Below are positions 46,042 through 59,048 of a DNA stretch of 64,000 nucleotides, piece after piece. A program made the position numbers and the translations under genes. The DNA comes from Benincasa hispida. Its lineage: Eukaryota; Streptophyta; Magnoliopsida; Cucurbitales; Cucurbitaceae. The DNA lies in contig NC_052350.1 of assembly GCF_009727055.1 (NCBI RefSeq), positions 23,437,233 through 23,501,232 of the forward strand, written 5' to 3'. How positions within the stretch are numbered: position 1 is the stretch's first letter; each line of letters begins with the position of its first letter. The notes below the pieces were generated by a model that was given only the letters and a program-made list of their open reading frames with translations, ran no database searches and had not been told where the DNA came from.

Positions 46042-46509
46042 TGTTTATATATAAAAAAAATGTGGTATTCATCCTTTTGGAAATTTAGACCGTTTCAATT
46101 TGGAAGATCTTTTTGTAGACGTTTGCCCCTAATTCAGTCGGGGTTCGATATTCTGAATTTTAAGAGTTTCAATTTAGTTTATTTTGTGTGAGTTTAGTTT
46201 CTATCGATCCCTAGTGGTATGGTTTTTATTTTATTAAAAAAAATAAGATTAGTTAAAAGTGAAAAAAGGTAAGAAATATTCCGAAAAACTATTATAAAGA
46301 TGTAAATCATATCCTCTAAATATGAAATACGAAAGATATGGTAAATTTTAAACTAATTAAATATTTAAATTATCTTGTATCCTCTATCTTTACCTCCCTT
46401 ATACAGATGGAAATAAAAAGTTATAATTGTTTTTTGATACTGAAATATTGTAGCTTTACAGTTTTACGTGACGAAGAAGTTGATGGACTAAAATAGTTTT
46501 ACACGAGAG
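46042..46509. other. Intergenic DNA between two GTCG-rich blocks
   Basis: This AT-rich stretch shows nothing gene-like. Confidence 0.4.
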
Positions 46510-46860
46510 TCTCGTTAGAGGTGGTATTCATTGGAGTTGGTCGTACAAGGTGGATGTTAATGTTGGTTGACAAAAATCGTGTGCACTGGAGTTGATCATC
46601 AAATATGGTCTTTATTGGATTTTGTCATCGAAGGTGGTTGTCGGAGTCCGGAGTTGATCATCAAAGTTGACCAAGCGAAAGTGGTTGTTGGAGTTACTTT
46701 CGTGCAAAGATGGTCGTTGGAGTTGGTCGCCAGAGTGTCGTTGGAGGTGGTTGTTGGACCCCGAAATTGGTCGTCAGAGTTGACTATCAAAGGTGGTCAT
46801 CGGAATGTGTCGCCGGAGTGTGGTAGTGGTAGTCGTCGACGGTGGTCGATGGGAGGAGCC
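46510..46860 (+). repeat. Degenerate GTCG/GTTGG-rich repeats, second block
   Basis: It has the same kind of unit as at 45720-46041: GGAGTTGGTCGT, GGTGGTTGTCGGAGT, GTTGGAGTTGGTCGCC and GTCGTCGACGGTGG. Open frames on both strands are by-products of the repeat. Origin unknown; it could be the core of a decayed DNA transposon or a minisatellite. Confidence 0.65.
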
Positions 46861-47861
46861 ATTGAAATATTAGGAGGGAAAGTTGGGGTGAGGTGGATGG
46901 AGAGTTGGGATAAGTTAGTGGGGCAAACATTGAGTCGGCAATTTTTACCAACTCAACTCGTGTTAGTGTATCAAGCACTCCTAAATGGTTAATGCTTCGT
47001 TTAATAAATATTTAGTTTTTGAAAATTGTGTTTGTTTTTTTAACAATGTATCTACCATGATTTTCATATTTCTTAACTAAACATCCGATTTTTTTAGCTC
47101 AATCCTAAAAGAAAAAACAAATGTATAAAAATAACTATTTTTATTTTTCAATATTTTAAAAATAAAATAGAAAAGTGAATAACAAAACATATAAACTAGC
47201 GAACGAAGTAGGGTTTATAAACTCAATTTCAAAAAATCAAATAATTATCCAAAGAAACATTTTTTTTAAACTTACCTGATTTAAATTGTTACAAATAAAT
47301 TGTTATTTAAATGGAAGTATGAGACCAAATTGTTATGGAATGAGAAAAAGTAACAATAAAAATGGAGAAAATAAATTAGGGAGCATGAAACAAGTGTAAT
47401 CTTCATTCAACTTTGTCGAGTTATGTATGTCTTTTGAATGTTTCATAAAGTCCTATTTATGGTCACAGTAGCAAAGGTAGATTTAGTATAGGTCAAGGTC
47501 CGAGTTCCCTTCAATTTTATGTTTTTTTATAATTATATATATATATATATAATTATCTTTTAACCCTTTTTAGATCCAAGTTCAAGTCTCATTTATTACA
47601 TTTATTTTTACTAAATTATATAAAACTTTTCGTCAACAAAATTTCTTGATCTGTCATTGCACATGAATATAAATTTAAAAAACGTATAAAAAAATATTAG
47701 TCATATAATTTTTGAAATTAAAAAAATATCTAACAAATTAAAAATTAAACTTATAAATATTACTTTCACCTACAAGTTTCTTCCATAGTTACCTATTTTT
47801 TTTTATCAATGATTTAAAAATCAATCCAAAATTGGAAAACTAAATAAAAGTAGACCATGTT
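46861..47861. other. AT-rich intergenic DNA
   Basis: No gene is seen. A short (AT)n run lies at 47534-47551. Confidence 0.45.
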
Positions 47862-48275
47862 TGGTAACTATTTTATTTTTTGTTTTTGTTTTTAAAAATT
47901 AAGTTATAGAACTACTTCTACCTTTAAATTTATTACCTTGTCATCGAAACTAAGTTTTGGAAATTAAAACAAGTAGTTTTTCAAAAGTTATGTTTGTTTT
48001 TGGAATTTAGCTAAGAATTCAACTATTTTACTTAAAAAATATGCAAATCAACGTAAGAAATAAGGAAGACATAGACTTAATTTTAAAAAATAAAAAATAA
48101 AAAATAAAATGGTTACCAAATGAGATTATGGATTTTAAAAACTTGTTTTATTTTTTGAATTTGGTTAATAATTCAACCATTGTTCTTGATAAAAATGCAT
48201 ATCATCGTAAGAAATGAGAAGAAAAATGGTTTAATTTAAAAAAAAATAAAAAACAAAATGATTACCAAATAGGGA
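47862..48275. repeat. MITE-like element with about 48-bp inverted ends, plus a duplicated right half
   Basis: The left end GTTTGGTAACTATTTTA (TTTTTTG repeats, then AAATTAAG) is the inverse of the right end near 48070-48115 (CTTAATTTT, A/T runs, AAAATGGTTACCAAATGAG). The right half (AATTTAGCTAAGAATTCAAC to TGGTTACCAAAT) is repeated once more at 48140-48275 (AATTTGGTTAATAATTCAAC to TGATTACCAAAT). No coding sequence. Similar GGTTACCAAA ends at 42460 suggest a family. Confidence 0.65.
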
Positions 48276-49539
48276 CTTAATTTTTTGTTTAATTAATGTA
48301 TGACATATTCTACCTCTTACAAAAAAAAAAAAAAAAGATTTATTAGATATAAAATTTAGTTTGGCATATAAAAAGATCGTAAACTTTAAATTTTATGTCT
48401 ATATTAAAAAAATCAAATAGGTCAATAATTCATCAATTCATTAGACACAAATTTAAAAATTATTTATTAGAAAATGAAATTTTTAAGGGAAAAAAAACAA
48501 ATTTTAATTCTAAATTTGTTCAATCATATCAATTTGGATCATAAACTTTTACCATAAACTTACACAAGGTTAACTTACACTAGGTTAATAGGTTTAATTA
48601 TTACCCAATTTATGCTATTTCACTTACTAATTTTAACAAACAAATAAATAAATAAAAATCTTCGTAAAACAACTAATTTCAATAAAATTTTGCAATAACA
48701 CAAAATTTGACCCATGCATAATTAACCATAATTCTCAAAACCCATAAATCCCAAAAAAAAAAAAAAAAAAAAAAGCTTAACGTCTGTTTTTCTCTAAAAT
48801 AAATTATCACTTTATTAATTTCACGTGTTTTTTTATAATTCATTAAACGAATGAGAGCTGACTTTCATAACAACACTTTGATCAATAACATGTGGAAGGG
48901 CTAAAATCATAATAAATTACTATTTTAAATTTTTAATACATGTAGTTTGTTTTTCTTTCCATTTTAATATACAAAATCTCAATCAAATATTAAACTTTGT
49001 CCCTAAAAAATATTATTATTTTTATCGAAGTTGATTAACAATTATAATAATTTCTACAAAATTTACATGAAATTTCTCATAGATAATAATTTTATTTAAA
49101 AAATCAACAACAAATTAAGACTAAATTTAAAATCTATTGAAAGTAGATTCATTAAAATTTTGTATATTTAAAAATATATAGATTAAAATTAAATATTTCA
49201 AAGAGGTCTTTTTAAAAATAAAAAATATCTAAAAATATTCACTTTATAACAAAAATTTCTAAAAATACAAAGCGTTTTTAAAACTTTTACTATAAAGTAT
49301 AAATATTTTTGAGATTTTTCTATCGATAAGAATTTTCTTATTTTTCTCTTAAATACATAGATTAAAATAGAATAATTAATAAAGTATATAGGTTAAAATA
49401 GTAATTATAGTTTTTTGGGAAGGTCATAAAGTGAAAAATTCTTTAAACACTCTGTAAAATCAAGACAAAATAGATACAAATTTAAAAAATTCCAACTTCG
49501 AAGCGTAAGCTTTGAACCTTTTCTTTTGTTTAGAAACTG
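48276..49539. other. AT-rich intergenic DNA upstream of PRMT10
   Basis: No gene is seen. It includes a poly(A) tract at 48752-48774. The segment 48390-48460 (AATAGGTCAATAATTCATC) resembles the fold-back element at 42480-42830. Confidence 0.5.
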
Positions 49540-49735
49540 AAGTCAAAATATTGATGACATCAGCTAGTGCTTACGTGGCAAATTTCTATTAGCAACCAGG
49601 AGGTGACATATATACTATCGAGTACAGAGTATCGAAACTCCAAGTAGTCCGCTGCCCTAAATTCGAAACCTCTTCGTTGTGGTATCTCGTCCTCGCTTTT
49701 CCCTCGGTTTCTGCTTGTTAACGGATCGCCGTACT
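49540..49735 (+). promoter_or_regulatory. PRMT10: Probable promoter and 5' UTR of PRMT10
   Basis: TACGTGGC at 49572-49579 matches the core of plant ABA-response elements (YACGTGGC). TGACATCA lies at 49556-49563. A TATA-like CATATATACT lies at 49606-49615. The sequence then turns less AT-rich toward the start codon at 49736. Transcription probably starts about 49635-49660, leaving an 80-100 base 5' UTR. No ATG occurs between about 49640 and the start codon. Confidence 0.5.
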
Positions 49736-52794
<3,059 letters not shown>

Positions 52795-53077
52795 AGATGG
52801 AAATAGTTACAGCAACTGGAAGAATATATATACACGTAGTAGATGAGGTATGTACACAAACTATTTTCTTGTGGTAAATACATGGGTCGGTATAAGCCAT
52901 TTGTGATTTGATCAATTTTCTGATTCCATTTGACCTAACAATGCTTTCGGATAAATTATAAACCTGCTTTTCTGTAAATTGTGCGTGGTGTCAATTTAAC
53001 CAGGTTTTGACTAGCATTTGGACTTCATTTTTTTAGTACATTTTCGGGTTCCATTTTTGTGGTTTAGAAGGCTAAAA
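52795..53077 (+). other. PRMT10: 3' UTR and downstream flank of PRMT10
   Basis: AT-rich sequence after the TGA at 52792-52794. A possible donor, GAG|GTATGT at 52849-52850, could start a 3' UTR intron that would contain the gypsy insertion at 53078 and end at an acceptor such as TGTGTACAG at about 57782. This is inference. The simpler reading is that the transcript ends before 53078. Confidence 0.4.
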
Positions 53078-53349
53078 TTGGTGTAGACTCAAATCTGGCA
53101 GAAAATCTTGAAGTAGAGTATCATTGATTTTTGAGAAATGTAGTCAATGATCCCTTCAAATAGACCTAAAGGGAAAGAGTTTGTTTTACACCTAGCTACC
53201 TAACTAATTCTAATCTTAAAACCCCTTTAAATAGACCCAAAGGGGAAGGGTGTTTTCACACCTAAACTAAAAAGAAAACAAATTAATATTGCAAATTAAT
53301 ACAAATGGAAATTACAGAATATTTCCAAATTGTCCGAAATGCCCCTACA
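53078..53349 (-). mobile_element. 3' LTR of element H
   Basis: On the minus strand it starts TGTAGGGGCATTTCGG and ends GAGTCTACACCAA. It differs from the other LTR by an extra 28 bp near 53115-53142. A polypurine stretch (minus strand CTCAGGGGGTCGAATTG, about 53351-53367) abuts it. Confidence 0.87.
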
Positions 53350-53387
53350 TCAATTCGACCCCCTGAGAATTAAACTCGTCCTCTAGT

Positions 53388-53600
53388 TTAAGATGAAAGT
53401 TGAAACTCATTAGGTGCGTAGCAGGGAAAAATATCAGCAACGTGGAATGTGTTGCTAATGTTCATAGATGTAGGTAGATCTATTTGGAAGGCATTTTCTC
53501 CAAATTTTTCTAGTATTGTGAATGGGCTGAACTTTTTGTTGGTTAATTTGGAAAAACTTCCAGTTGGTAGTCTTGATTTTTTGATGTACACCATGACTAG
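53388..53600 (-). pseudogene. Gypsy integrase C-terminal end, element H
   Basis: The minus-strand frame from 53594 reads VYIKKSRLPTGSFSKLTNKK, FSPFTILEKFGENAFQIDLP and SNTFHVADIFPCY. This matches the C-terminal part of Ty3/gypsy integrase, a DNA-binding fold of SH3 type. The zinc-binding and catalytic parts are not present upstream, where only short, shifted remnants occur. Confidence 0.82.
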
Positions 53601-53848
53601 ATCTCCAGGTTGAAAAGTTTGTTTCCTTCAGTGAATATTAGCTTTGTCCTTATATCTTGTATTGGCAGTTGTTAGGTTCTTCAAAACTTCTTTATGTATC
53701 TTTTGAATTCTTTCCATTATGTAATCTATCTCTAGGTTGCTCCTCGACTGTGGATGGTATTGGCCAATTCTTTATAGCTTCAACCTTGAAAGGATCGGCT
53801 TGAAATCCTTTTGAGCTAATGAGAAAACCATGGAAATAATTTTTTTAG

Positions 53849-54340
53849 TTAAGAAAAAGCACATTTCTTTAGATTAATGACTAATTGATGAGTGTCAAGA
53901 GTATAGAAGACATCTTGTAAGTGTGATAAGTGATCCTCTGAGCTCTTGTTGTAAATTAAGATGTCGTGAAAGTAAATAACTAGAAACTTATTTAAGAATG
54001 GTAGGAATATTTGATTCATGAGTCTCATGAATGTGTTAGGTGCGTTTGATAACCCAAATGGCATAACTAACCATTCAAAGAGGCCTTCGTTGGTTTTGAA
54101 TGCAGTTTTTCATTCACCCCAGGCTTAATTCGAATTTGGTGATAGCCACTATGGAGATCTATTTTGATAAAGATTTGAGCACCTGCTAATTGGTCTAGGA
54201 GATCACCTATTATGTGGAGGGGAAATCTGTATTTGATAGTGATTTTATTTATAGCTCGACTATCAATACATAGGCTCCAACTACCATCCTTTTTTGGGGC
54301 TAATAGAGAGGGACAGCACAGGAGCTTAGGCTAGGTTAGA
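53849..54340 (-). pseudogene. Gypsy reverse transcriptase core, element H
   Basis: The open part 54064-53849 reads [54 protein letters not shown]. In the catalytic motif, normally Y-x-D-D, the first Asp is His (YFHD), which would abolish polymerisation. Upstream, 54300-54064 holds shifted pieces ([15 protein letters not shown], a [11 protein letters not shown] block) with stops. Confidence 0.87.
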
Positions 54341-54748
54341 TATGTTGTTTTTTGAGGAGGTCTTCGATAATTTCATGACGTGCTTTGTACTCGAATGGGT
54401 TCATTTTGTAATGGGGAAGATGTGGAAGTGAGGCACCGGGTATAAAATCAATGATGTGTTGAATGTCCCTTAATGGAGGTAAGCCCTTTGAAATTTTGAT
54501 GAGGTTTGGAAAATTGGTAAGGAGATTTTCAACCCGGCAGCCTATAGGATTTGGTAAAAGGGGGGCAATGGAGAGGTCTTTAACCATTAAGGCTAAAGTA
54601 AAATGGGTGCTATTTCTAGAGGCTTTTTTGTGGACAAAATGGAAAATAGGCTGCCCTCTTCCTAAAGTGGAAGAGGAGGTTGTTGTAAGATCTTGGAGGG
54701 GTAATAGAATAACCTTCTTGCCTAACCAATCAAACTCATATGTATTTT
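54336..54748 (-). pseudogene. Gypsy region between protease and RT, element H
   Basis: The minus-strand frame through this stretch ends in FPNLIKISKGLPPLRDIQHI, IDFIPGASLPHLPHYKMNP and EYKARHEIIEDLLKKQHI, the conserved entry into gypsy RT. The upstream part (YEFDWLGKKVILLPL) is the end of the protease-RT linker. It is broken at 54749 by a small solo LTR. Confidence 0.82.
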
Positions 54749-54961
54749 TGATTAAAAGAGAGAGAAATGGGAAAAAAGGTACGCATAGGTTTATGTGGAA
54801 AACCGTAGAACAGGGAGAAAAAACCACGATATAGAGATTTCTTATTAGAATTGATAGAAATGATATAAGGAGGCTACACATATAAATAGAAAAGTAGAGA
54901 ACCCTAAGGTATTGTAAAAAGACAAAAATACCCCTAGGGTAAAAAACCCCTACTTCCAACA
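54749..54961 (-). mobile_element. Small solo copia-type LTR, TSD ATTTT
   Basis: 213 bp, on the minus strand from TGTTGGAAGTAGGGG to CTCTTTTAATCA, flanked by ATTTT at 54744-54748 and 54962-54966. Layout and words (TTTTACCCTAGGGG, CTATTTATATG, GGTTTTCCACATAAACC) resemble the 234-bp LTR of element D, so it is a related family. It interrupts the coding frame of element H. Confidence 0.9.
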
Positions 54962-54966
54962 ATTTT

Positions 54967-55645
54967 CATGGCATATGTGGATGGCCTTTATGTCGTATTG
55001 CCATGGTTGGCCAAGAACTAGATGACAAGCATCCATTTCTATAACATCACATATGATTTGATCTTTGTAGTGGGCACCAATGGACAAAGCCATTGTGCAT
55101 ATTTCATTAATCACTCTTTCACCGCATCTTTTAATCCATCCAACCTAATATGAATGTGGATGTGGATCAATCTTAAGTTGCAAAGCATGAACTAGCTCTT
55201 TTGAAACCATGTTCTCACTGCTGCCATTATCGACGAAAACTGTGCACACTTTACCTCGTATGGTGCACTTTGTTCGAAATAATGAGTGTCTTTGAGGGTT
55301 GCTCGGGGTTGTTGAGGTTAGAAGTATTCTTTGGATAACACAAGAGAGTTCATCTCCAACATTCGGGTTTGTTCGAGCTACGACATCCTCTTCTTCTTCT
55401 AGCTCATATTCTTCCTCCGAATGTATTTCTTGGATTGTCAGGCTTCTTTTTGGACAGTCATTTGATAGTTGTCCCATTTGTCCACACCTAAAACATTTAT
55501 CAAGCTTAGGTCTGTTATAGGGATTGGAATTCTTATTTGGAAGATTAGAAATACTCCTCTTTGCATCCCTGTCTTGTTGTGGAAGGTTGTCATTTGCTTT
55601 GCTTGAAGGAAAGTTTGTTGTGACGGGACTTGTGTTTGAATGCAA
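54967..55645 (-). pseudogene. Gypsy nucleocapsid and aspartic protease, element H
   Basis: The minus-strand frame from 55645 to 55145 has the zinc knuckle CFRCGQMGQLSNDCP. The histidine of the C-X2-C-X4-H-X4-C pattern is replaced by Gln. After an acidic stretch comes the protease core: RHSLFRTKCTIRGKVCTVFV then DNGSSENMVSKELVHAL, with the active-site D-S-G changed to D-N-G. Further pieces to 54967 (a HLVLGQPWQYD-like block) are shifted. It is inactive. Confidence 0.82.
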
Positions 55646-56640
55646 GGTTGGTTTTTTTGACCACCATTTGTTTGGAATTCTTCTGTATACTCTTCAATGC
55701 TTCTTGACCCATGTTTGCAATGTTGGAATTGGCTGTACAACAATCTTTCATAGTTAAGTGGAAGGAATCTCTTCTTCATGAGTTTAAGCATTTTTGGCCA
55801 GCTTTGGATTGGAGGTTTTCCATACATTTTCCTACTTGCTTGTGCCCCACTTTTTAGTTTAAAGGACACAAGTTTTACCTTTTGATCATCGGGGTTGCCT
55901 ATGTAGTAAAAAAAACTTTCTACTTCCTTCACCCAATCAAGAAAAACTTCAATATTCATTCATCCATTATAAATAGGGAGGTCAATCTTCATTTTGTATT
56001 CAGAATCTTGTCTCCTTTGCATTCCCCTATACTCAGGCCAATAGATTCCTCCTGGGGAAATCTTAGAGGTCTTGGTTGTTGTAGTTGAACCTCTGTCTAT
56101 AAGGCTAGGCTGACCGACTGGCATGTTCTCCCTATTTTGTGTGTCATCTTCCGAGGAATTAGTATTAAACCCTAAAAGGCTCTGTGGCGTTAGTATGGGT
56201 TGTTGATGAGGCCTATGTTGTGGTCTCCTTTGGCCGATCCCTCTTAGTGGCATGAATCTTGGAAGGATTCTTGGATGTTCTTGAATTCTTGGAGGGCCGA
56301 AATTTTGAGAAACACAGTTTTGTCCACAGAAAGTTCTTTTTTGGTGGTTACCTCTGAATTTTTTGTGCAATTGAGGTCCCCTAGTCTCAGTTTGGTGTAG
56401 AACTGCTCTGCTTTCTTGACTTCTTGAATCTTGGCTTTGGCCTTGTTTGATTTGCTGTTTTCCTTTATAAGAGAGTTTAAGGTCTGCTGTATCTTGGCCA
56501 TGGAAGTCTGCATCACATTGAAGTTGTTGATCAGGGTTCCTATGGCGTCTTCAACTTGGTTCACATGGTGGTCCATGGGTTGGGGATTGGATGCTTCCGC
56601 ATCAATGGGAAGGGAAGAATCAATGTTTTTGCTGGAATTT
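55438..56640 (-). pseudogene. Gypsy gag capsid, element H
   Basis: A coiled-coil-like N-terminal part (MDHHVNQVEDAIGTLINNFN, frame 56576-56244) is followed by shifted frames 56370-55960 (Arg/Pro/Gln-rich) and 55959-55438. The last has VFLDWVKEVESFFYYIG, KVKLVSFKLKSGAQ, SWPKMLKLMKKRFLP and a SIEEYTEEF block, the Retrotrans_gag domain. At least two frameshifts are needed to read it as one. Confidence 0.82.
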
Positions 56641-56669
56641 TTCCAGTCATCAGGCCCAACTTCGTGGCT

Positions 56670-56682
56670 GCTCTAATACTGG
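56670..56682 (-). other. Primer-binding site of element H
   Basis: The minus strand reads CCAGTATTAGAGC next to the 5' LTR, close to an initiator tRNA-Met site (TGGTATCAGAGC). Confidence 0.7.
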
Positions 56683-56684
56683 TT

Positions 56685-56928
56685 TTGGTGTAGACTCAAA
56701 TCTTGGAGAAAATCTTGAAGTATAGGCAATGATCCCTTTAAATAGACCCAAAAAGAAGGTTGTTTCACACCTAACTACCTAGCTAATTCTAATCCTAAAA
56801 CCCCTTTAAATAGACCCAAAGGGGAAGGGTCTTTTCATACCTCAACTAAAAAGAAAACAAATTAAAATTGCAAATTAGTACAAATGGAAATTACAAAATA
56901 TTCCCAAATTGCCTGAAATGCCCCTACA
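56685..56928 (-). mobile_element. 5' LTR of element H
   Basis: It matches the LTR at 53078-53349 (GTGTAGACTCAAATC, CCCCTTTAAATAGACCC, GAAATGCCCCTACA) with a few differences and without the extra 28 bp. A TATA-like minus-strand TATTTAAAGG is present. Confidence 0.87.
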
Positions 56929-56933
56929 TAAAA

Positions 56934-58802
56934 AATCTAAGAATGGATACAACACTGACACCGCGATATTTCATTTTTTTAAAAAAATCTAGAACATGGA
57001 CATGACAAAGACACGTTCATTAAAATTTACCTCATTTTCATATCAGAAGGTAGAAGGAAATTCAAAGACAATGAATTATGCATTTATTTGCTTAAAAAAT
57101 TAGGTTGATGTATTTTGCTCTCAAATTTATTATTTTTTATTTTATATGTGTCTATTTACTAATATACTTGATCAATGTTTGGTGTATGTTAAACAAATGC
57201 TGGACGTACTTAGTACAATTATTGTCTATAACATTTATTGCACTAACAAGTGTTGGACATAGACATACTAGTTAAACTAAAGTGTTTGTGCTTCTTAGAT
57301 TAAATTCATATTAAATTAAAATTCAAGTAGGAAATGAAGACTCCAATTGGGTTCGTTTTAGTTATGCTATTCTATTTGGTGGCTGGTTTGTTTGTTTGTT
57401 TTTTAACCTATTCTACTATATTTCCTTTCATTGTGAATTATAGTATCTAGAAATTCTAGATAGTAATTTTCCCCTTACTTCAAGATCGATTCACTTTTTA
57501 CTAATTAAAACTTAAAAGATTGGCACATAAAAAAAATGTTGTTGACCATGTATGGAGTTGTGGACATCTGGTTTCAATGGTATTCCCTTTTCCCTTTTTT
57601 GTAAATCATCTGAATGGATGAACTAAGATAATGTCTCTCGCTTATATCTTGATTTAATTTCCAATACCATGCTGATATTCACCACTACTTATAATGCTAT
57701 CTAGCGTGTATGATCTCAAAACTCGGTCCATCGATAAATATTATTGTGATTTATTCGGTTGCCATGTTGCTAATTGTGTACAGGTTCCGATTTATAGGTG
57801 GCAAGCTGCCGGCTGCTTTTTTGGAAGAGGGTGGGAAGTAGACAAAGGAGGCAGCACTTGAATTTTGACTCTGATCAGATTACTAGCGACTCCGAGAAGA
57901 CTTTTCTTTTGGACAACTAGTATTGTACTTTTCTGCTATAAGACTTGATCATTTGCACATGGAAATGGCAAGGGTTGCGTCTTGAAATTATAATATTTGG
58001 TGTGTAAAACATTCTTATACACAAGGCATTGATGTGCCTGTTAATGGGGGGATATGAAGATAGAAGGGTAACTGTTGTCCATGCAATTCTTTGATGAAAA
58101 TTAGTGTAATTTTGAATTATATTATTTTGTTCTTCAAGGAACAATTTGTTCCTAGTTTCATCCTCGACGTAGGTCGGTCTCACTCTCGGGTTATCTCATG
58201 GATTTTGCCAGTCCAAAAACAGGGTGTCCATGGTTGCTGGTTTTCTTGTCCTTCTCCATTATTGATTTCAGATTATATTGGTTCTTTGAAATGAAGACCT
58301 CAAGCAACTTTAAACTCCTTTAATTGGATTGATTGTATGTAATGTGCAGGAACTTCAAGTCGTGGCCGAGGATGCTTCTTGAAGTTGTCCAAATCCTTGT
58401 TGAATTATTCTGATTCTATAAACAAGATAATCTAGAGAGAATATCCGTCTGAGTAAGCATTCTTCATGCACTGGATTAAACAAATTTGTTACTCCTTTTA
58501 CATACATTTTCCCGTCACATGAAAAAGCCCATGGTCTTGCCTTTAGTTGCTCTTTAAGTTTCTTTTTTTAATGAAGCTATCCCAACCCACCTAGCATTAT
58601 TCATCATTCAGAATTCTTAAATCCTCAGATTTGTCAACTCTTGGGATTTGAAATCTCTTATCCCAAACCATTTTTTACTGCTAAAGCAAAGCCTGATTCT
58701 CCTTAATTTCAGGCTTTCATTTCATACATACCATCTTTTGTGTATAAGATCTGCCGTTCCTTTCTTCTTTCTTTTACCCCATGAGAGTGCTTCTCCTTCA
58801 GA
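56934..58802. other. Gene-poor DNA with possible untranslated exons
   Basis: No protein frame of interest. Two spots look like splice acceptors followed by less AT-rich sequence: TGTGTACAG|GTTCCG at about 57782 and AATGTGCAG|GAACTTC at about 58350. They could be untranslated exons of PRMT10 or of the small gene at 58803; no test is possible here. 58560-58800 is pyrimidine-rich and ends in CTTCTCCTTCAG just before the next ATG. Confidence 0.4.
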
Positions 58803-59048
58803 ATGCATAGGTCTTCAAGCACTTCTCGGAGCTTCGACGAATTCTCAGTTGACTTGCTGCCAGATTCTATAAGCTCCCCACCATTGAAGAATGAAGCTTC
58901 TGGTGTTTTGCCAATGTTTAAGAGTAATAATGCCTCCAAGAAAGAAATGGGGTCACGCTTTAAATCTCCAGGAGAAAATGCTGTTCACATAATCCCTCTT
59001 ACTCTTTTTCTTTGTGCTTTAATCCTTTGGGTTTGTTCAACCAGGTAA
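58803..59048 (+). CDS. Possible first coding exon of a small single-pass membrane protein
   Basis: The ATG at 58803 opens MHRSSSTSRSFDEFSVDLLP (81 codons). The N-terminal part is Ser-rich and hydrophilic; residues about 60-78 (AVHIIPLTLFLCALILWVC) form one hydrophobic segment long enough for a membrane helix. The frame stops at TAA 59046-59048, but AACCAG|GTAAAT at 59043-59044 is a good splice donor, so the real protein may continue in an exon I could not find. A pyrimidine tract ending TTCAG lies just before the ATG, so a 5' UTR intron is possible. I have a vague memory of similar uncharacterised plant proteins but cannot name a family. Function unknown. Confidence 0.5.
   Translation: MHRSSSTSRSFDEFSVDLLPDSISSPPLKNEASGVLPMFKSNNASKKEMGSRFKSPGENAVHIIPLTLFLCALILWVCSTR

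Larger units (their letters stand above)
53078..56928 (-). mobile_element. Ty3/gypsy element H with both LTRs, TSD TAAAA
   Basis: Two LTRs (53078-53349, 272 bp; 56685-56928, 244 bp) bound a minus-strand gypsy element. The likely TSD is TAAAA at 53073-53077 and 56929-56933. Minus-strand order is 5' LTR, primer site, gag, CCHC, protease, RT, integrase end, 3' LTR. This is the gypsy order, but RNase H and most of integrase are gone between RT (ends about 53849) and the integrase C-end (53594). Without the solo LTR it holds, it is about 3.6 kb. It lies about 280 bp downstream of the PRMT10 stop codon, in the opposite orientation. Confidence 0.88.

Noticed and set aside
45733..46992. Protein-coding genes in the GTCG-rich blocks
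   Set aside because: Low-complexity repeats give open frames on both strands; there is no family motif, codon pattern or splice context.
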